Below are positions 35,001 to 44,284 of a DNA stretch of 64,000 bases, in pieces. The position numbers were made by a program, and so were the translations under genes. Each line of letters begins with the position of its first letter. Position 1 is the first letter of the stretch. The stretch is from NCBI GenBank assembly GCA_949361645.1, contig OX442415.1, forward strand, positions 14,425,235 through 14,489,234, given 5' to 3'. The notes beneath the pieces were generated by a model. It saw nothing but the letters and a program-made list of their open reading frames with translations. It was not told where the DNA came from and searched no databases. The stretch is from Spongilla lacustris (taxonomy: Eukaryota; Porifera; Demospongiae; Spongillida; Spongillidae).

Positions 35001-38000
35001 ATGAGTGCCAAGATTTACTATATCAAGCTTGGTATCATGATGATGGCGTCTTAGCTGGAACCAAATCAGCATTAGTGCGAGCTCTTACCCTTATTGAAGA
35101 ACTTGGGCCTACTCTAGGTATCTTCATTAACCTTTCAAAGTGCGAGATCTTTTGTCGGACCAACACTGCAATGTTCCCTACTTCAATGAAGGTTTCCCAT
35201 GCCCCACACTTGGACATTCTTGGTGCTCCAATTGGGGGTTACCTGCATTGCGCTAACTTCATTTCTGCAAAGCGCAACGAGGCGGCGAAGTTGTTGTCCA
35301 AAATTAAAGACATTGCAGCTATTGATCCTCAGGTAGCTTTTAATATTCTCCGCACGTGTGGTGCCTTTTGCAAGCTGGCACATCTTGCAAGGAGTACGCC
35401 TCCAAGCCTAGCCTTTGACCCTTTGACAGCCTTTGATGCCGAAGTCAGAGAATGTTTTGTCTTCTCATTTATACTGGATCTAACTGACTCTGCTTGGCAG
35501 CAGGCTCAACTGAGTCTGAAGTATGGTGGGCTTGGTCTACGTTCAGTTGCACTCCACTCTTGTGCTGCCTATATTGCCTCAGTTTGTACCACTGGTTGTG
35601 CTATAGAGGGTAATCACCACCTTACTCATGCTATTGACACCTTCAATACCCTAGTTTCTCCACAAGATACTGTCACACTTGATTCCATTGTGTCATCACC
35701 TGTTCACCAGAAAAACCTTTCTAGTTGTATTGATCTCAAATGCTTTAGGTCTCTATTGGATGCTTCCTCTGTAGCCAATAAAGCTCGCCTTCTTTCTGTA
35801 TCGGCGCCCCATGCTTCTTCATGGCTTACTGTGGTACCTACAATGGAGTTAGGTTTACACCTGGACCCAAGTGAGTTTTGTGTAGCAATTCGGTGGTGGT
35901 TAGGTGTGGATATCTCTAGAGGGCTCTCATGTCCTCTTTGCACTGACATAGCTTTGGACCCACTTGGTCACCATGCAGCTACATGTAGGCGAGGGGGTGA
36001 TGTGGTTCTCCGCCATAACCATCTGCGGGATGTTTTTGTCGAGCTTTGCCATCAAGCACATTTAAGTGTAAAGGTGGAGGAAGGCAGTGGTCTTACACCT
36101 GACATGTCTCACACCCGACCAGCCGATGTCTTAGTGCAAAATTGGTTAGGTGGTAAGCCAGCTGCATTCGACTTCACCGTAACATCTCCATTGATACCAA
36201 AAACTTTGGGTCAGTCAAGTATTCACTCTGGTTTTGCTGCTGAGTTAGCTGAAACACGCAAACATCAGAGCAACGATGCTAAGTGCTCTGAGCTTGGTTG
36301 GAGTTGTCTTCCCCTAGCAGTTGAGACTTATGGTAATTGGGGGAAGGAGGCAGTCAACACATTTGCGCTACTGGCCTGCCGAATAGCCATGCATTCAGGG
36401 TATGCGAGGAGCTAGGTCACCCATGACCTATACAGCAAGATGAACCTCACCTTGACAAGGTCCATTGCTCAAGCCATCCTAGTTAGGGGTCTTGGTATGT
36501 GAACTTTAGCTTGAACATATATCAGTGTATATAATTTAAAAGTTTATAGTTTAACATAATAATTATATATAATTATAATTATAATTATATATAATTATAA
36601 TTGTAAGCTATCAAATATAATATGATATAATTACAATAATTATTATAATTATAATTATTGCTATATACTAATACAGTATCTTATAACCTACACGTATAGT
36701 CATTATAAAAATGAAGCTGACCTAGCCAGTAAAGCCCTAGCGTTGGCCCTGACCAGGGTAATGCTCAATCTGCCATATAGCCCTGACACTGCTGAAGACT
36801 TGGGACAGCCAGTTCGAGTGGCTATTCGTGTGGCGAGTCTGTCAAGACACCTGCCCGCTTCTTCTCCCCAGCAACCATACGTCTCCACTGTTAAGGGAAT
36901 ACAAACCCAGCCCAAGCGGTTGCATTTTTCATCATTGGCTGCATGCTTGTGGAGTTCAGCAGCCGACGCATTGGACCCAGCCATCACACTCGCTTCGTTC
37001 AAAGTAGAAGGGTTTAGCGGTGATGTAATGGTGAAGTCCAAAGCTGCTGGTTTGCCAAATTCCCAATTATGTACCAGGATATCTGCGGGGCGAGTACGGC
37101 TTCCCTCTATGTCTAGGCCACTGCCTGCCTCGATTTGACCTGCAATACAGGCCAGCTTACATGATTCCCAGAAGGTGTCCCGCAAAGAATTGTGCCTGAT
37201 AATTGAGTCGCCTCCACCTTTACAAGTAAGAGCGTGGTGACCCATGGGGTCAAGGGCGTGTGAAGGACAGAATGAACAGCTGGAGTTTTGAGAGGTGTCC
37301 ATTCCAAGCCACCATTTTAATGCCACCTGAAATTCAGGAGACTCTAGGTGTAAGTTCTGCTGCATTACTGAAAGCCAAGCTGAGGCATGGGGAGAGGACA
37401 CTGAGAGGAGCCGAGCATGGTTAGCCGGTGATGAAGAATGGTCAAAGAGAACCTTGTGCTGATGGTCTTCAATCTTAGATGACAAGTGCCTTTGGCGGGG
37501 AGGAGCATCAAGAATATCCTGTAAATAAATAGCCTCAGTGTCTGCAATGAAGCCATTAAACTCATCGATGGACTGCTCCAAGTGGTGGTTCTCTCCAATG
37601 GCAATACCAGAATGGCCAATGGAAGCAATGAAACATGCACTTGAATGGTGAAGGAGACTGTGTAGATCCAGGCCTCCCCTGCTAGGGCTCAACTGAGCCT
37701 GCTGCCAAGCAACATCGGAGACGTCTACGCTAGTGCACTCGGTAAAACACCGGCGGGTGTCCAAGTAAAAAATGCCTAGCGCTTCAGCAACTAAGGAGGG
37801 TGGTGCTGATCTGGCCATGTGTACCATTATGCAGAAGCTGCCACAGAAGCGAAGCAACAGATAAGCAACCTGTGGGTCTTTGGATCCAACCTGCTGCAGC
37901 CTTGAAAGCAGAGCACGTGCCTTGGCACGCTGATTTGCAACAAATTTAGCACAAAAAATGATATCTCCGATGGGAGCCCCGAGGACCTCCAGGTTTGGTG

Positions 38001-40385
38001 TATTGGACCGTTTCATGCCTTGTGGGAAGGAATTCATATTTCCCTTGGAAAAAACCTCACATTTCGAGTCATTGAGGAAAAGACCTAAATGAGGACCTAG
38101 CTCTTTTAGAATGGCGATCACCCTGGCAACAGCCTTCTCTGAACCTGCTATAACCCCATCATCCATGTACCATTTGTGGTACAACAGGTGAGACGACTCT
38201 TCATCTGTGGCTATAGTGGCTACCAGCTTCTGCAGAACTAAGCAAAAGAAGAGAGGCCCCAGAAGGTCCCCTTGCTGGACACCTGTTTCGGAGGATATGA
38301 TTCTCAAGGAGTGAAAAAGCCTTGGGTGCTGTCCGTAGCACCATGATGCCCATGGCATTAGTTCAGGAAAAAGTGTGAATGACATTCATCAAGTAATGCC
38401 TGGCGTGAAACCAAGTTGAAGGCATTCTGGAAATCTATTTTAAGTGTCACAAAATCTCCATCATTCCAGTGACTTTCGATGCATTCCCTAAGGCCATGGA
38501 TGGTTGACTCGGACCCACCTGGACAAGCCACTCCCATTTGGTATCCCTCAAAGAATTCTGCAGCCTTTGCTTTGGTTATAATACATAGGCATTTGCTTGT
38601 TAACCGCCTCAGAACTTCCCCAACTGCGATAAGCCGAACGTCTGGTGGGCTATCAGACTTGTTTTTGACTAGAGCAATGAGACTACCTCCAGCCAAGAAT
38701 TTGGCAACCCCTTCTGGTGCTCGCCCAGAAGCCAGAAGATTCACTAGCTCTCGAAGTGAAGCGCATATTGCAGTTGGGAGGGGAACTTCTGAAGCATTCA
38801 GTAGGTGTTGTATACGTAGTCCTGAGGGGCCACAATTTTTTCTTTTTCTTTTTCTTATTTATTATTATTATTTTTTACTATTTATATATATATATATTTT
38901 TTGTACTAAAACAACAATAACTACACACAAGTCACAAAACAACATACAAACTCAAATGTATTCCTGATGAGGGCAGGAAAGTCTGCATAAAATAGCCCTC
39001 ACATTTGCCCTAACCAAATGGAGATTGAGCCGGCCATACAGCTCGGACAATACCACAGATTTGGGCCTGGAGGAAGAAGTGGCTAGGCGAGAGGGCAACA
39101 TGGAAAATGCCTCCAAAGCCTCCTTATACGTTTCCACCACCAGAGGGATACAGATCCACCCTAGATCGCTACACTTCGCATCATTAGCATCATGCTTTCG
39201 GAGCTCAGTGGCATGTGCAGCTGCTCCAGCAGTTACCCCCGCTTCAGAAAGAATTTCGGTGACGTAACTGATAAGTCACAGGCTGCAGTTTTGCCCAGAA
39301 CCCAGTTGGAGATGAGAACATCCGCAGGACCAGAATGGTTGTGATCAGAAGTGAGGTTGCAACCAGCTTCCACTTGAACACTAAAATGGGCTTGTCTACA
39401 TATGTATAACATATACATAATATACACATGTAGATCATAAACAACATAAGTACACTATAAACTAACATATATGGCTAACAACAACACAACCTAACATGCA
39501 ATGTACTGGCACACTAACACACTCGATCACTCACACACAGAACTAAAAGTAATCTAAACCATCAAAGGAACTTAATGTTCCCAAGACGGAGGTGGAATTT
39601 CCTCTCTGGATTGCCACAGAAAGGCGCTGGAGTAAGAACTGGTAGGATTGTGAGTCTCCAGTGGTTTGGTGCAGACGATGGCCAAGGTCCTTAAGAAAGG
39701 ACAATGTTTCAGCACCAAACACACCAAGAGACTCACATGCTATGTGAACAAAGAAGTACTTAGCTCCAAGAGAGGAATACTTCTTCTTTTGAGATTCAGC
39801 CTCTGCCGCTACCAATCCTGGGCCTCTTTCAGCAGTGGAGAGATGTGATGGTGCCAGGGTGTCTCTACAAACACAACGTAAATAATGTAACACACTATCT
39901 AACAGGTGTCTTGAAAGGACATTGGACGGGACAGCAGAGCTCGAACATTTGCCCTCACCAGGGTTAAGTTGAGTCTCCTGTACAAATTGGAGGTAGCTTG
40001 GGAAGTCCTTTGAGGTATTGTAACGTGTAGCAAGACAGGAAGCCAATCGTGTCAGGTGCTGAGCTTCTGTACCCCAACACCCATAGCTCTCCACAGCTAG
40101 TGGGACACACTTCCACCCAAGCTCAGAGCATTTCACATCATTGGCATTATGCTTCCGCTGTTCAGCTGCCAAGGCTGCTGACCCTGTCATGTGCCATCAC
40201 TTGGGTTAAGTGGTATTATTATTATTATTATTATTATGAAAAAACACGGTACATACAGAATACAAACACAACGTAAATAAAAAAGAAAAGTTCATGTTCA
40301 AGTTCTTATTTACAATGGCTGCCTGGCAATCATTGCACAGGCATGTTGCCTCTGCAAAGTGATGGCCAATCTTTGGTACAGCTGA

Positions 40386-40417
<32 letters not shown>

Positions 40418-43400
40418 TATATAATTGAATTGATACAGTACAAACATGACACAGACACATGATATGCACAAAACAAGTTGCTAGCCTACTGAAGCTCAGG
40501 AGGAGGTATGGACCTGGACAGGATCGTGGTGGCATTGGCCCTGACAAGATTCATGCTCAACCTCCCGTATAGCTCATGGATTACCACTGACTTTGACTTT
40601 CCCAATGATGTAGCCAAACGGGACCCAAGTGTAGAAAAGAAATCCCTAGCCATCAAACCCCATGCCCCATAAGACTCCGCAACAACCGGGACACATACCC
40701 AACCCAAATCAGCACACTTGCCCGTGTTGGCTTTAAGCTTTCTCTCCTCGGTAGCCTTAGCTGCTGCGCCAGCCGTCACTCCCGCTTCCAGAAGGGTAAG
40801 TGGGTTAAGCGGAGAAGTAACGGATAGGTCCAGAGCCACAGGCTTGCCCATGCACCAGTGAGGGATGAGGATGTCTGCTGGGCGTGTGTTGCTGTGGTCG
40901 GGAGTAAGGTTATGGCCTACTTCTAAATGGACACTAAGATGGGCACGGCGGCAGGACTCGACCACAATGTCCCGAAGCCTGTTATGGCGATAGACAACAT
41001 CCCCACCACGCTTGCATGTTGTGGCATGATGGCCAAGAGGATCGAGACTTTTTTCAGGACACAGTGCACATTGGGCATCACCGGAAGTGTCTAAACCTAG
41101 CCACCACTTGACAGCAACTTGAAATTGTGATGGTTCAAGGTGGAGCCCCTGGCGCTCACATGGTGGCATTGATAACCAGGAGGCTGCATGAGGTGATGAG
41201 ACGGACAGCAAACGAGCCTTGTTTGCAACTGTAGAAGCTTCCATGAGGGAACTGAGAAGTTGGTTATCGAGCTTCTCTGATAACTTGCCCTGAGAGATAG
41301 CAGATGACAGGAAGTCCTCAAACTTAATGCTGTCCTCAGCAGGGACTAACTGATTAAACATGCCCACTGCATCAGACAAATGTTGGGAAGAGTTTGGGGC
41401 TAATCCTGAGGAAGACAAAGAAGAAATGAAGGCAGCACTTGCATGATGGGCAAGGGACCTTAAACCCAGGCCACCCCTGCTCAAGCTGAGTTGGGCCTGT
41501 TGCCAGGCAGCGTCCGATGCATCAATGCCTGTGGATGATGAGAAACACCGGCGAACATCCTCATCAAACAATTGCAAAGCCTTAAACGAAAAGGATGGGG
41601 GGGTAGCGCGAGCAATGTGATTTAGGCGACAAAAACCACCACAAAGGCGAATTAGAATAAATGCCACATGAGGGTCAATTGCACCAACTTCCTCAAGTTT
41701 ATCTAGAAGGAATTTGGATTCAACACGCTTTGAAGAAATAAACAAGGCACAGAACTCTGCATCACCAATAGGGATTCCTAGAATTACAAAACATGCTTTG
41801 TTTGACTTAACAATCTGCTCAGGAAATAGAATAATGAATGCATTAATTAATTGCATCACTGTCCACAAATACAAGACAATCTTCGCTAGCAAAGGTGCCC
41901 AGGACTGAGACAGCATTACCTCGCTGTACAGCTACAGCAAGGTGTTGAAGTACATGTAGATATGGAAAGGACTTCACTTCCCCTGACACCTTATGAACAC
42001 GACAAGCAAGATCCTTTAGGATTGAAAAAGTCTGTTTTCCAAACACACCCGACCATAACAAAAATTATAAACACAAATCCTCACTTGAATTACTCTTGAT
42101 GGCACCCAGACCGTATATCCCAGGCCTTGTAACTCTTTATGGCACCCAGACCTTGTAACTCTTTATGGCACCCAGACTTTGTACTCTTGATGGCACCCAG
42201 ACCTTCTACTCTTGATGGTACCCAGACCTTGTATTCTTGATGGCACCCAGACCTTGTAATACAGTGTACTATCAGATTTGATTAGTTCTTTTCACTGTCA
42301 TGTGTACCTACAGTAATAACCATAGAAAATATTAACCACTTTTGCAAGCCATTGATTAGTTCAATATGTAGTCATGTGCTTCTCCCACCATAACAGGTCA
42401 GCTACGAATGGAGGCATGTCATGTTTCTGTACTATCCTTCTTCTGTGCTCCCCACAGCATACTACCTGTACAAGATGGTCAATGTTAGTGCTGAGAGTAT
42501 GAGGATGGGTGGAGTGAGTTAGTGGAAGTTGGAGGATGGGAGGAGGGAGGTGGAGGATGGGTGATGAGGTGGAGGAGTGATGGAGAATGGGAGGATGGGG
42601 TGGAAAGGTAGTGGAAGGTAGAGGAGGCGGATGATGTGTGGAGGATGATTTGGGGATTGGTCGAGGATGGGTGGGGTGTGGAAAATGGGTGGAGGGTGGA
42701 AAACGGGTGGATGATGGGTATAGAGATGTTGAGGATGGGTGGCATGTTTTGGTGAATGTCTGTCATGAACAGTGGTTACATTAATAAATACTACCTCTAC
42801 ATTACTATCTTCCCAGATTTCTGTCAATCTTCACAACTATAAGTGTACACCAGACCACTATGGTACCCAAGGGACTACCTATATTACAGTGGCTGCTGTT
42901 CTACTTATGGCATGTATGTTATCCCTCCCTTCCCCTGGTAAACCATTGATGCTCCATGTACCTCTATGGATGTCCCCTAAACTACTGGTGGCCCCTCCTC
43001 CCTCTTATACTGGTGCCACTCCTCCATCCACTGGTGATGGGGTTTCTGCACAGGTGGTCTGGGGACCCTTGCCTACTTGGGTATAATCCCTGCTGCCATA
43101 ATGACTCATCGCAACTTTGGAAAAGGGCTAAAAGAAAGAGGTACTGAAGTTGTTGAAATTTGTATTCAGGATCCATTACTGATCATGCATGGTTTTAAAT
43201 TGTGCATTTAAAAATGATAACAAAGCATTGCCTTTACATGTACTTGCCAGAGTGCATATAATCCGTCAAACACATGACAAATATATACATACAATGTGCA
43301 TGTTGTTAAACGGTGTCATTTACATGGAGCATCATGTCTTTGATGGATTATATGCGAGTGGGCGAGTAAATTAACACTCAATTGAGAACCATGCCCATGG

Positions 43401-43862
43401 AACCAATGGTCCTGATAAAGATAAAATACAATAATATTACCAAAGCATTATACATGTGTATGCAGGTCCATACTTGATTGATAGAAGCCAGGCATCTCTA
43501 CAGTGGAAAAGAGGTTGATGAATGTTTCTTGTTGGGTTACAGCAGTCTTTTGTGACAATCTGGACATTGTATGTATGCGTAGTGGCATCATTTATGGATG
43601 CTGGTACTGATTTAACTGAGAAAGTTCTTGTTTTAAGGTTTAAAAAATTGTGACAATGATGAATGTATTTATATGCACGAGGACAGTATTTTATTGTCAG
43701 CTCAGTTGTTGTATTTTTTAACCCTTAGTACCAATATGCCTTTCCATCTCCTCTAGTCCCTCCACCAATCTCAGTGAACCGTCATCACTTCTGATCAAAC
43801 AAGCTGTGGATGCATCCATCTTGCATAATTGCTTTGGTAATTGCATGGGAATATTTTTTTAA
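22464..43862 (+). CDS. Unidentified multi-pass membrane protein, 11 exons
   Basis: Exons: 22464-22538, 22626-22866, 23339-23532, 23785-23902, 23962-24020, 24941-25060, 29062-29223, 42397-42477, 42817-42913, 43054-43140, 43729-43862. All borders are GT-AG, every phase agrees, and the joined frame is 455 residues. The N-terminus is short, polar and Ser/Thr-rich (MADSTDYTSLLK). About nine hydrophobic segments follow, including WVYVSLVSISILGVVSISI, IAYILGVVAIVLYVVVNYV, LVLVCVFAPPNILLAAMVWW, EMVFLPVVLCLTILQASI and TTYITVAAVLLMAC. A Cys/Asn-glycosylation-rich loop lies between segments 1 and 2. I do not recognise the family; a receptor or transporter-like protein is possible. The intron from 29224 to 42396 contains the retroelement cluster. 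Exons 1-6 are the most secure. Exon 8's donor (ATG/GTCAAT) is weak and the last exon could be longer or shorter. Confidence 0.65.
22918..23138. repeat. TGTGTGTTTATG microsatellite in intron 2
   Basis: A mixed (TG)n and TTTATG repeat between exons 2 and 3 of the membrane protein gene. VCVCVC-type open frames here are repeat translations. Confidence 0.9.
23557..23762. repeat. 23-bp minisatellite in intron 3
   Basis: About eight near-identical copies of ATCACATGGTGAGCCTCTTG plus GGG, with one disturbed unit near 23718. It lies wholly inside the intron between exons 3 and 4. Each unit holds ATGGTGAGC, a 5' splice-site look-alike. Very low divergence between units implies recent expansion. Confidence 0.9.
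24050..24180. repeat. GTACATGTATGTGTGGTGT minisatellite in intron 5
   Basis: About four to six copies of a roughly 36-bp double unit (TGTGTACATGTATKTGTGG). No coding meaning. Confidence 0.75.
25061..29061. other. Intron 6 of the membrane protein gene
   Basis: About 4 kb of AT-rich DNA with a G16 tract at 25090-25105 and a short hairpin (TGATATGAC ... GTCATATCA) near 27670. A plus-strand open frame at 26392-26750 is hydrophilic in its first half, but I recognise nothing in it. Possible minus-strand coding remnants at 28.2-28.8 kb are listed separately. Confidence 0.4.
28164..28810 (-). pseudogene. Possible minus-strand coding remnant, unidentified
   Basis: Three adjoining open segments in different frames have protein-like composition: one with SSILQGSYWFW-type sequence ending CPMCEG, one with KIVQDDCSDDIIIQAAMEML, and one with CRDIQNSLKPIESQQYPYG. 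Possible splice sites join the first two. The family is not recognised. It could be a decayed transposase or a real gene on the opposite strand of the intron. Confidence 0.25.
29690..29855 (-). mobile_element. REL retroelement RT fragment, distal half of a split copy
   Basis: The minus strand encodes VLAGTKSAVLRAMHLIEE, the segment directly after the RT catalytic DDG motif in the intact element (VLAGTKSALVRALTLIEE), then shifts frame. It continues the fragment at 31868-32385. The two halves are separated by a TIR element with a GCAC duplication. Confidence 0.75.
29856..31867. mobile_element. 2,012-bp TIR element nested in a retroelement copy
   Basis: The termini are inverted repeats of about 24 bp starting CACAGGGAAAAAA and continuing to TCGAATC, with two mismatches. 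Flanks are GCAC at 29852-29855 and 31868-31871, so a 4-bp target duplication is seen. The insertion splits the RT codons right after the catalytic DDG. Removing it would rejoin the same reading region. An 8-bp, hAT-like duplication is possible only with mismatches. The superfamily is therefore unsettled. The interior holds a short spliced minus-strand coding candidate. Confidence 0.75.
30273..30852 (-). CDS. Candidate two-exon protein inside the TIR element, unidentified
   Basis: Exons 30852-30687 and 30470-30273 join in phase with consensus-like borders (AAG/GTGCGT and CTCTGCAG). The product is basic then acidic. It reads NWQRCCPRVWSEMITALKSK, then KKIMKRVK joined to AAHNKAVKEALQKGDLLPQD, and ends KKCD. 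It looks like a small DNA-binding or coiled protein. An upstream segment at 31190-31060 (RELEDRLTLLENVFDIL, heptad-like) may be an earlier exon, but I could not connect it in phase. No family is recognised. It may be element cargo or a transposase fragment. Confidence 0.35.
31868..32385 (-). mobile_element. REL retroelement RT fragment, proximal half of a split copy
   Basis: The minus strand encodes PPDIRPIAVG (in a shifted frame), then FHPLQFGVACTAGLEKIIHG, VLKVDMRNAFNLVLRQA (RT motif A), SGVQQRDPLGPL (motif B, with G to R in QQGD) and WFLDDG (motif C). The TIR element at 29856-31867 interrupts it straight after the DDG. It is a truncated, inactive copy. Confidence 0.85.
32584..33534 (+). 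CDS. Retrotransposon N-terminal zinc-finger and Pro/Ser-rich segment
   Basis: 316 codons start at ATG 32584. A C2H2 finger lies near residues 38-62 (FECPLHSCSS ... KKHLQSHL) and a CTSC/CNTC pair near residues 80-100. A long Pro/Ser/Thr-rich linker follows. The frame stops at 33532, but the reverse transcriptase frame is already open and overlaps by 56 bases. The switch falls at a run of nine C, so this is either a recent indel in a single-protein element or a sequencing length error. By analogy with R2-type N-terminal fingers, it should bind target DNA or element RNA. Confidence 0.75.
   Translation: MARGRKGSKPQSADDPPRCSSRSPHKPQASQVSRFECPLHSCSSSLGSKDALKKHLQSHLLSKDPDISVESIHQAGFKICTSCNSVLVTARRNRCNTCTSSCRTSRNFTKNSCSGKSRAPASPAPSACTEHSESSQVSYSPRGRQGNADQLSLATASSAASPGHTELSVPCCTRWKGGCIDSSAKPPPAMSQPSSSLIEPPSPLPEPPSSLQQQSSTSTPPVTSRSSSMPPQSPTSSPQMHTSLPRTSPPAPEPPFSLTQTFSLATSSPPLLQQLPLTPQPSQLLPLPSQRQPSPPQSLDPPPYHVEIVPPPKPLV
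33479..36502 (+). pseudogene. Reverse transcriptase with CCHC finger and restriction-like endonuclease
   Basis: The frame is open from 33479 without an early ATG, supporting fusion to the preceding frame. It begins with a C2H2 finger (CPVPGC ... HMSMH) and a CPRC...HSRHC finger. Reverse transcriptase motifs are MKIDMKNAFNLVSRQ, ETGVQQGDPLGPLFF and WYHDDGVLAG. After a thumb-like region come CPLC...HHAATC (CCHC) and RHNHLRD. The nuclease signature is TRPADVLVQNWLGGKPAAFD followed by TVTSPL. An in-frame TAG at 36413-36415 removes the conserved last 28 residues (LYSKMNLTLTRSIAQAILVR up to a TGA at 36500-36502). The protein would nick target DNA and prime cDNA synthesis there. One nonsense codon and one indel are the only lesions I found. 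Confidence 0.85.
36530..36680. repeat. AT microsatellite between two tail-to-tail retroelements
   Basis: Runs of ATAATTAT and TAATTA lie between the 3' ends of the plus-strand element and the minus-strand copy that starts at 36703. It is probably formed from both element tails. Confidence 0.7.
36703..38850 (-). mobile_element. 5'-truncated REL retrotransposon copy with RT, CCHC and endonuclease
   Basis: Two open frames with one frameshift near 38385: 38744-38358 and 38385-36703. They cover NLLASGRAPEGVAKF, LKIDFQNAFNLVSRQ (motif A), ETGVQQGDLLGPLFF (motif B), KWYMDDGVIAG (motif C), CSFCPSHALDPMGHHALTC (CCHC), TRPADILVHNWEFGKPAALD and the full tail LYGRLSITLVRANARALLAR. The N-terminal zinc-finger part is absent. 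The 5' end meets a T-rich and (TTA)n tract at 38830-38880. The 560-codon part is intact, so insertion was relatively recent. Confidence 0.88.
38952..39415 (-). mobile_element. REL retroelement 3' fragment
   Basis: Only the nuclease end remains: ADVLISNWVLGKTAACDLSV, then a shift of frame near 39255, then NDAKCSDLGWICIPLVVETY and LYGRLNLHLVRANVRAILCR. It is severely 5'-truncated and inactive. Confidence 0.8.
39543..39885 (-). mobile_element. 3' fragment of a second retroelement family (family 2)
   Basis: It encodes AAEAESQKKKYSSLGAKYFF, then VHIACESLGVFGAETLSFLK and LLQRLSVAIQRGNSTSVLGT. This VETLG.WG / RGNA.SVLGTL ending differs from the LYGRLN..LVRANARA ending of the main family, but occupies the same position after the nuclease. 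I recall the same ending from retroelements in corals and other animals. It is in frame with the preceding family-1 tail. Confidence 0.7.
39890..40195 (-). mobile_element. REL retroelement (family 1) 3' tail fragment
   Basis: It encodes ANDVKCSELGWKCVPLAVES and then RLASCLATRYNTSKDF. A one-base shift puts the conserved YRRLNLTLVRANVRALLSRP tail into another frame. It directly abuts the family-2 fragment, and a (TTA)n tract lies on its other side. Confidence 0.75.
40215..40416. repeat. Two (TTA)n microsatellites
   Basis: Pure TTA/ATT runs at about 40215-40237 and 40387-40416, each beside a retroelement end. On the sense strand of the minus-oriented copies they read (TAA)n. Confidence 0.85.
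40486..41842 (-). mobile_element. 5'-truncated REL retrotransposon copy (family 1)
   Basis: The frame stays open from about 41842 to the stop at 40486. It starts at the end of the RT (ILGIPIGDAEF) and continues through RGGLGLRS, ANKARLLSVSSPHAASWL, WWLGLDTS, CALCPEKSLDPLGHHATTC, the motif TRPADILIPHWCMGKPVALD and the tail LYGRLSMNLVRANATTILSR. The RT catalytic motifs are missing. Its 5' end fuses to a family-2 tail, so the longer open frame is a junction artefact. An (ATA)n tail follows at its 3' end. Confidence 0.85.
41843..42061 (-). mobile_element. Family-2 retroelement 3' tail
   Basis: It encodes GVFGKQTFSILKDLACRVHK and then HLAVAVQRGNAVSVLGTFAS, the same ending as the fragment at 39543-39885. 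It lies immediately upstream, in the element sense, of the truncated family-1 copy. Confidence 0.7.
42098..42262. repeat. Tandem repeat, TGATGGCACCCAGACCTTGT unit
   Basis: About six copies of a 25-32-bp unit containing TGGCACCCAGAC, ending 135 bp before exon 8 of the membrane protein gene. Confidence 0.8.
42490..42755. repeat. Purine-rich GGATGGGTGGA repeat in intron 8
   Basis: Degenerate GGATGGG/GGAGG units fill most of the intron between exons 8 and 9 of the membrane protein gene. Confidence 0.75.
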
Positions 43863-44284
43863 AGAATGGACTGTAGTTCATTTAGCCACTGTTTTGTCTA
43901 TTGTAATTAAACCTGCAGTCATTGTACTTGTGTCATATGAAGCCGGAAGAGATCATACTAAAATCTAGCAGATGTGTACATGTATGTGCTATGTGAAGGA
44001 GGGAAGGGAGTTAGTGTCATGTGAAGGAAGTAATCGTACATGTACTATAACCTGCCAGACCAGGATGATTATTATGATTGTAATCCATAAGTGACCGGTC
44101 ATGTCTCAATTAATTACCTGGTACAACAATGAATACCGGCTAAGGGGGGGGGGGGGGGGAATGCTGGTAGCCACCTGTGCTAGCTATATTGAGGGCCTTG
44201 CACCTGACTGAGGAAAATGTGAGTTATTCAGTGCAAAACTTCATTCCCACCTGATGTGAGGTGCTCACTCCTGCCCAACATAGA
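43863..44284. other. Intergenic after the membrane protein gene
   Basis: AT-rich sequence with a G16 run at 44144-44159. No gene is seen. Confidence 0.45.

Larger units (their letters stand above)
32540..36680 (+). mobile_element. Near-complete REL-type (R2/R4-like) non-LTR retrotransposon
   Basis: A 4.1-kb unit with a (TTA)n tract at its 5' side and a TAATTA-rich tail at its 3' side. One protein is encoded in the order C2H2 zinc finger, Pro/Ser linker, further C2H2 finger, reverse transcriptase, CCHC finger, restriction-like endonuclease. Two lesions are seen: a frame change at a C9 run at 33484-33492, and an in-frame TAG at 36413. Non-LTR elements with a C-terminal CCHC plus PD-(D/E)xK-type nuclease include the R2, R4/Dong and Hero groups. 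Confidence 0.85.

Noticed and set aside
41842..41916. N-terminal 25 residues of the 476-codon retroelement frame
   Set aside because: They come from an alternative frame of the adjoining family-2 tail, so they are a junction artefact and not part of the protein.
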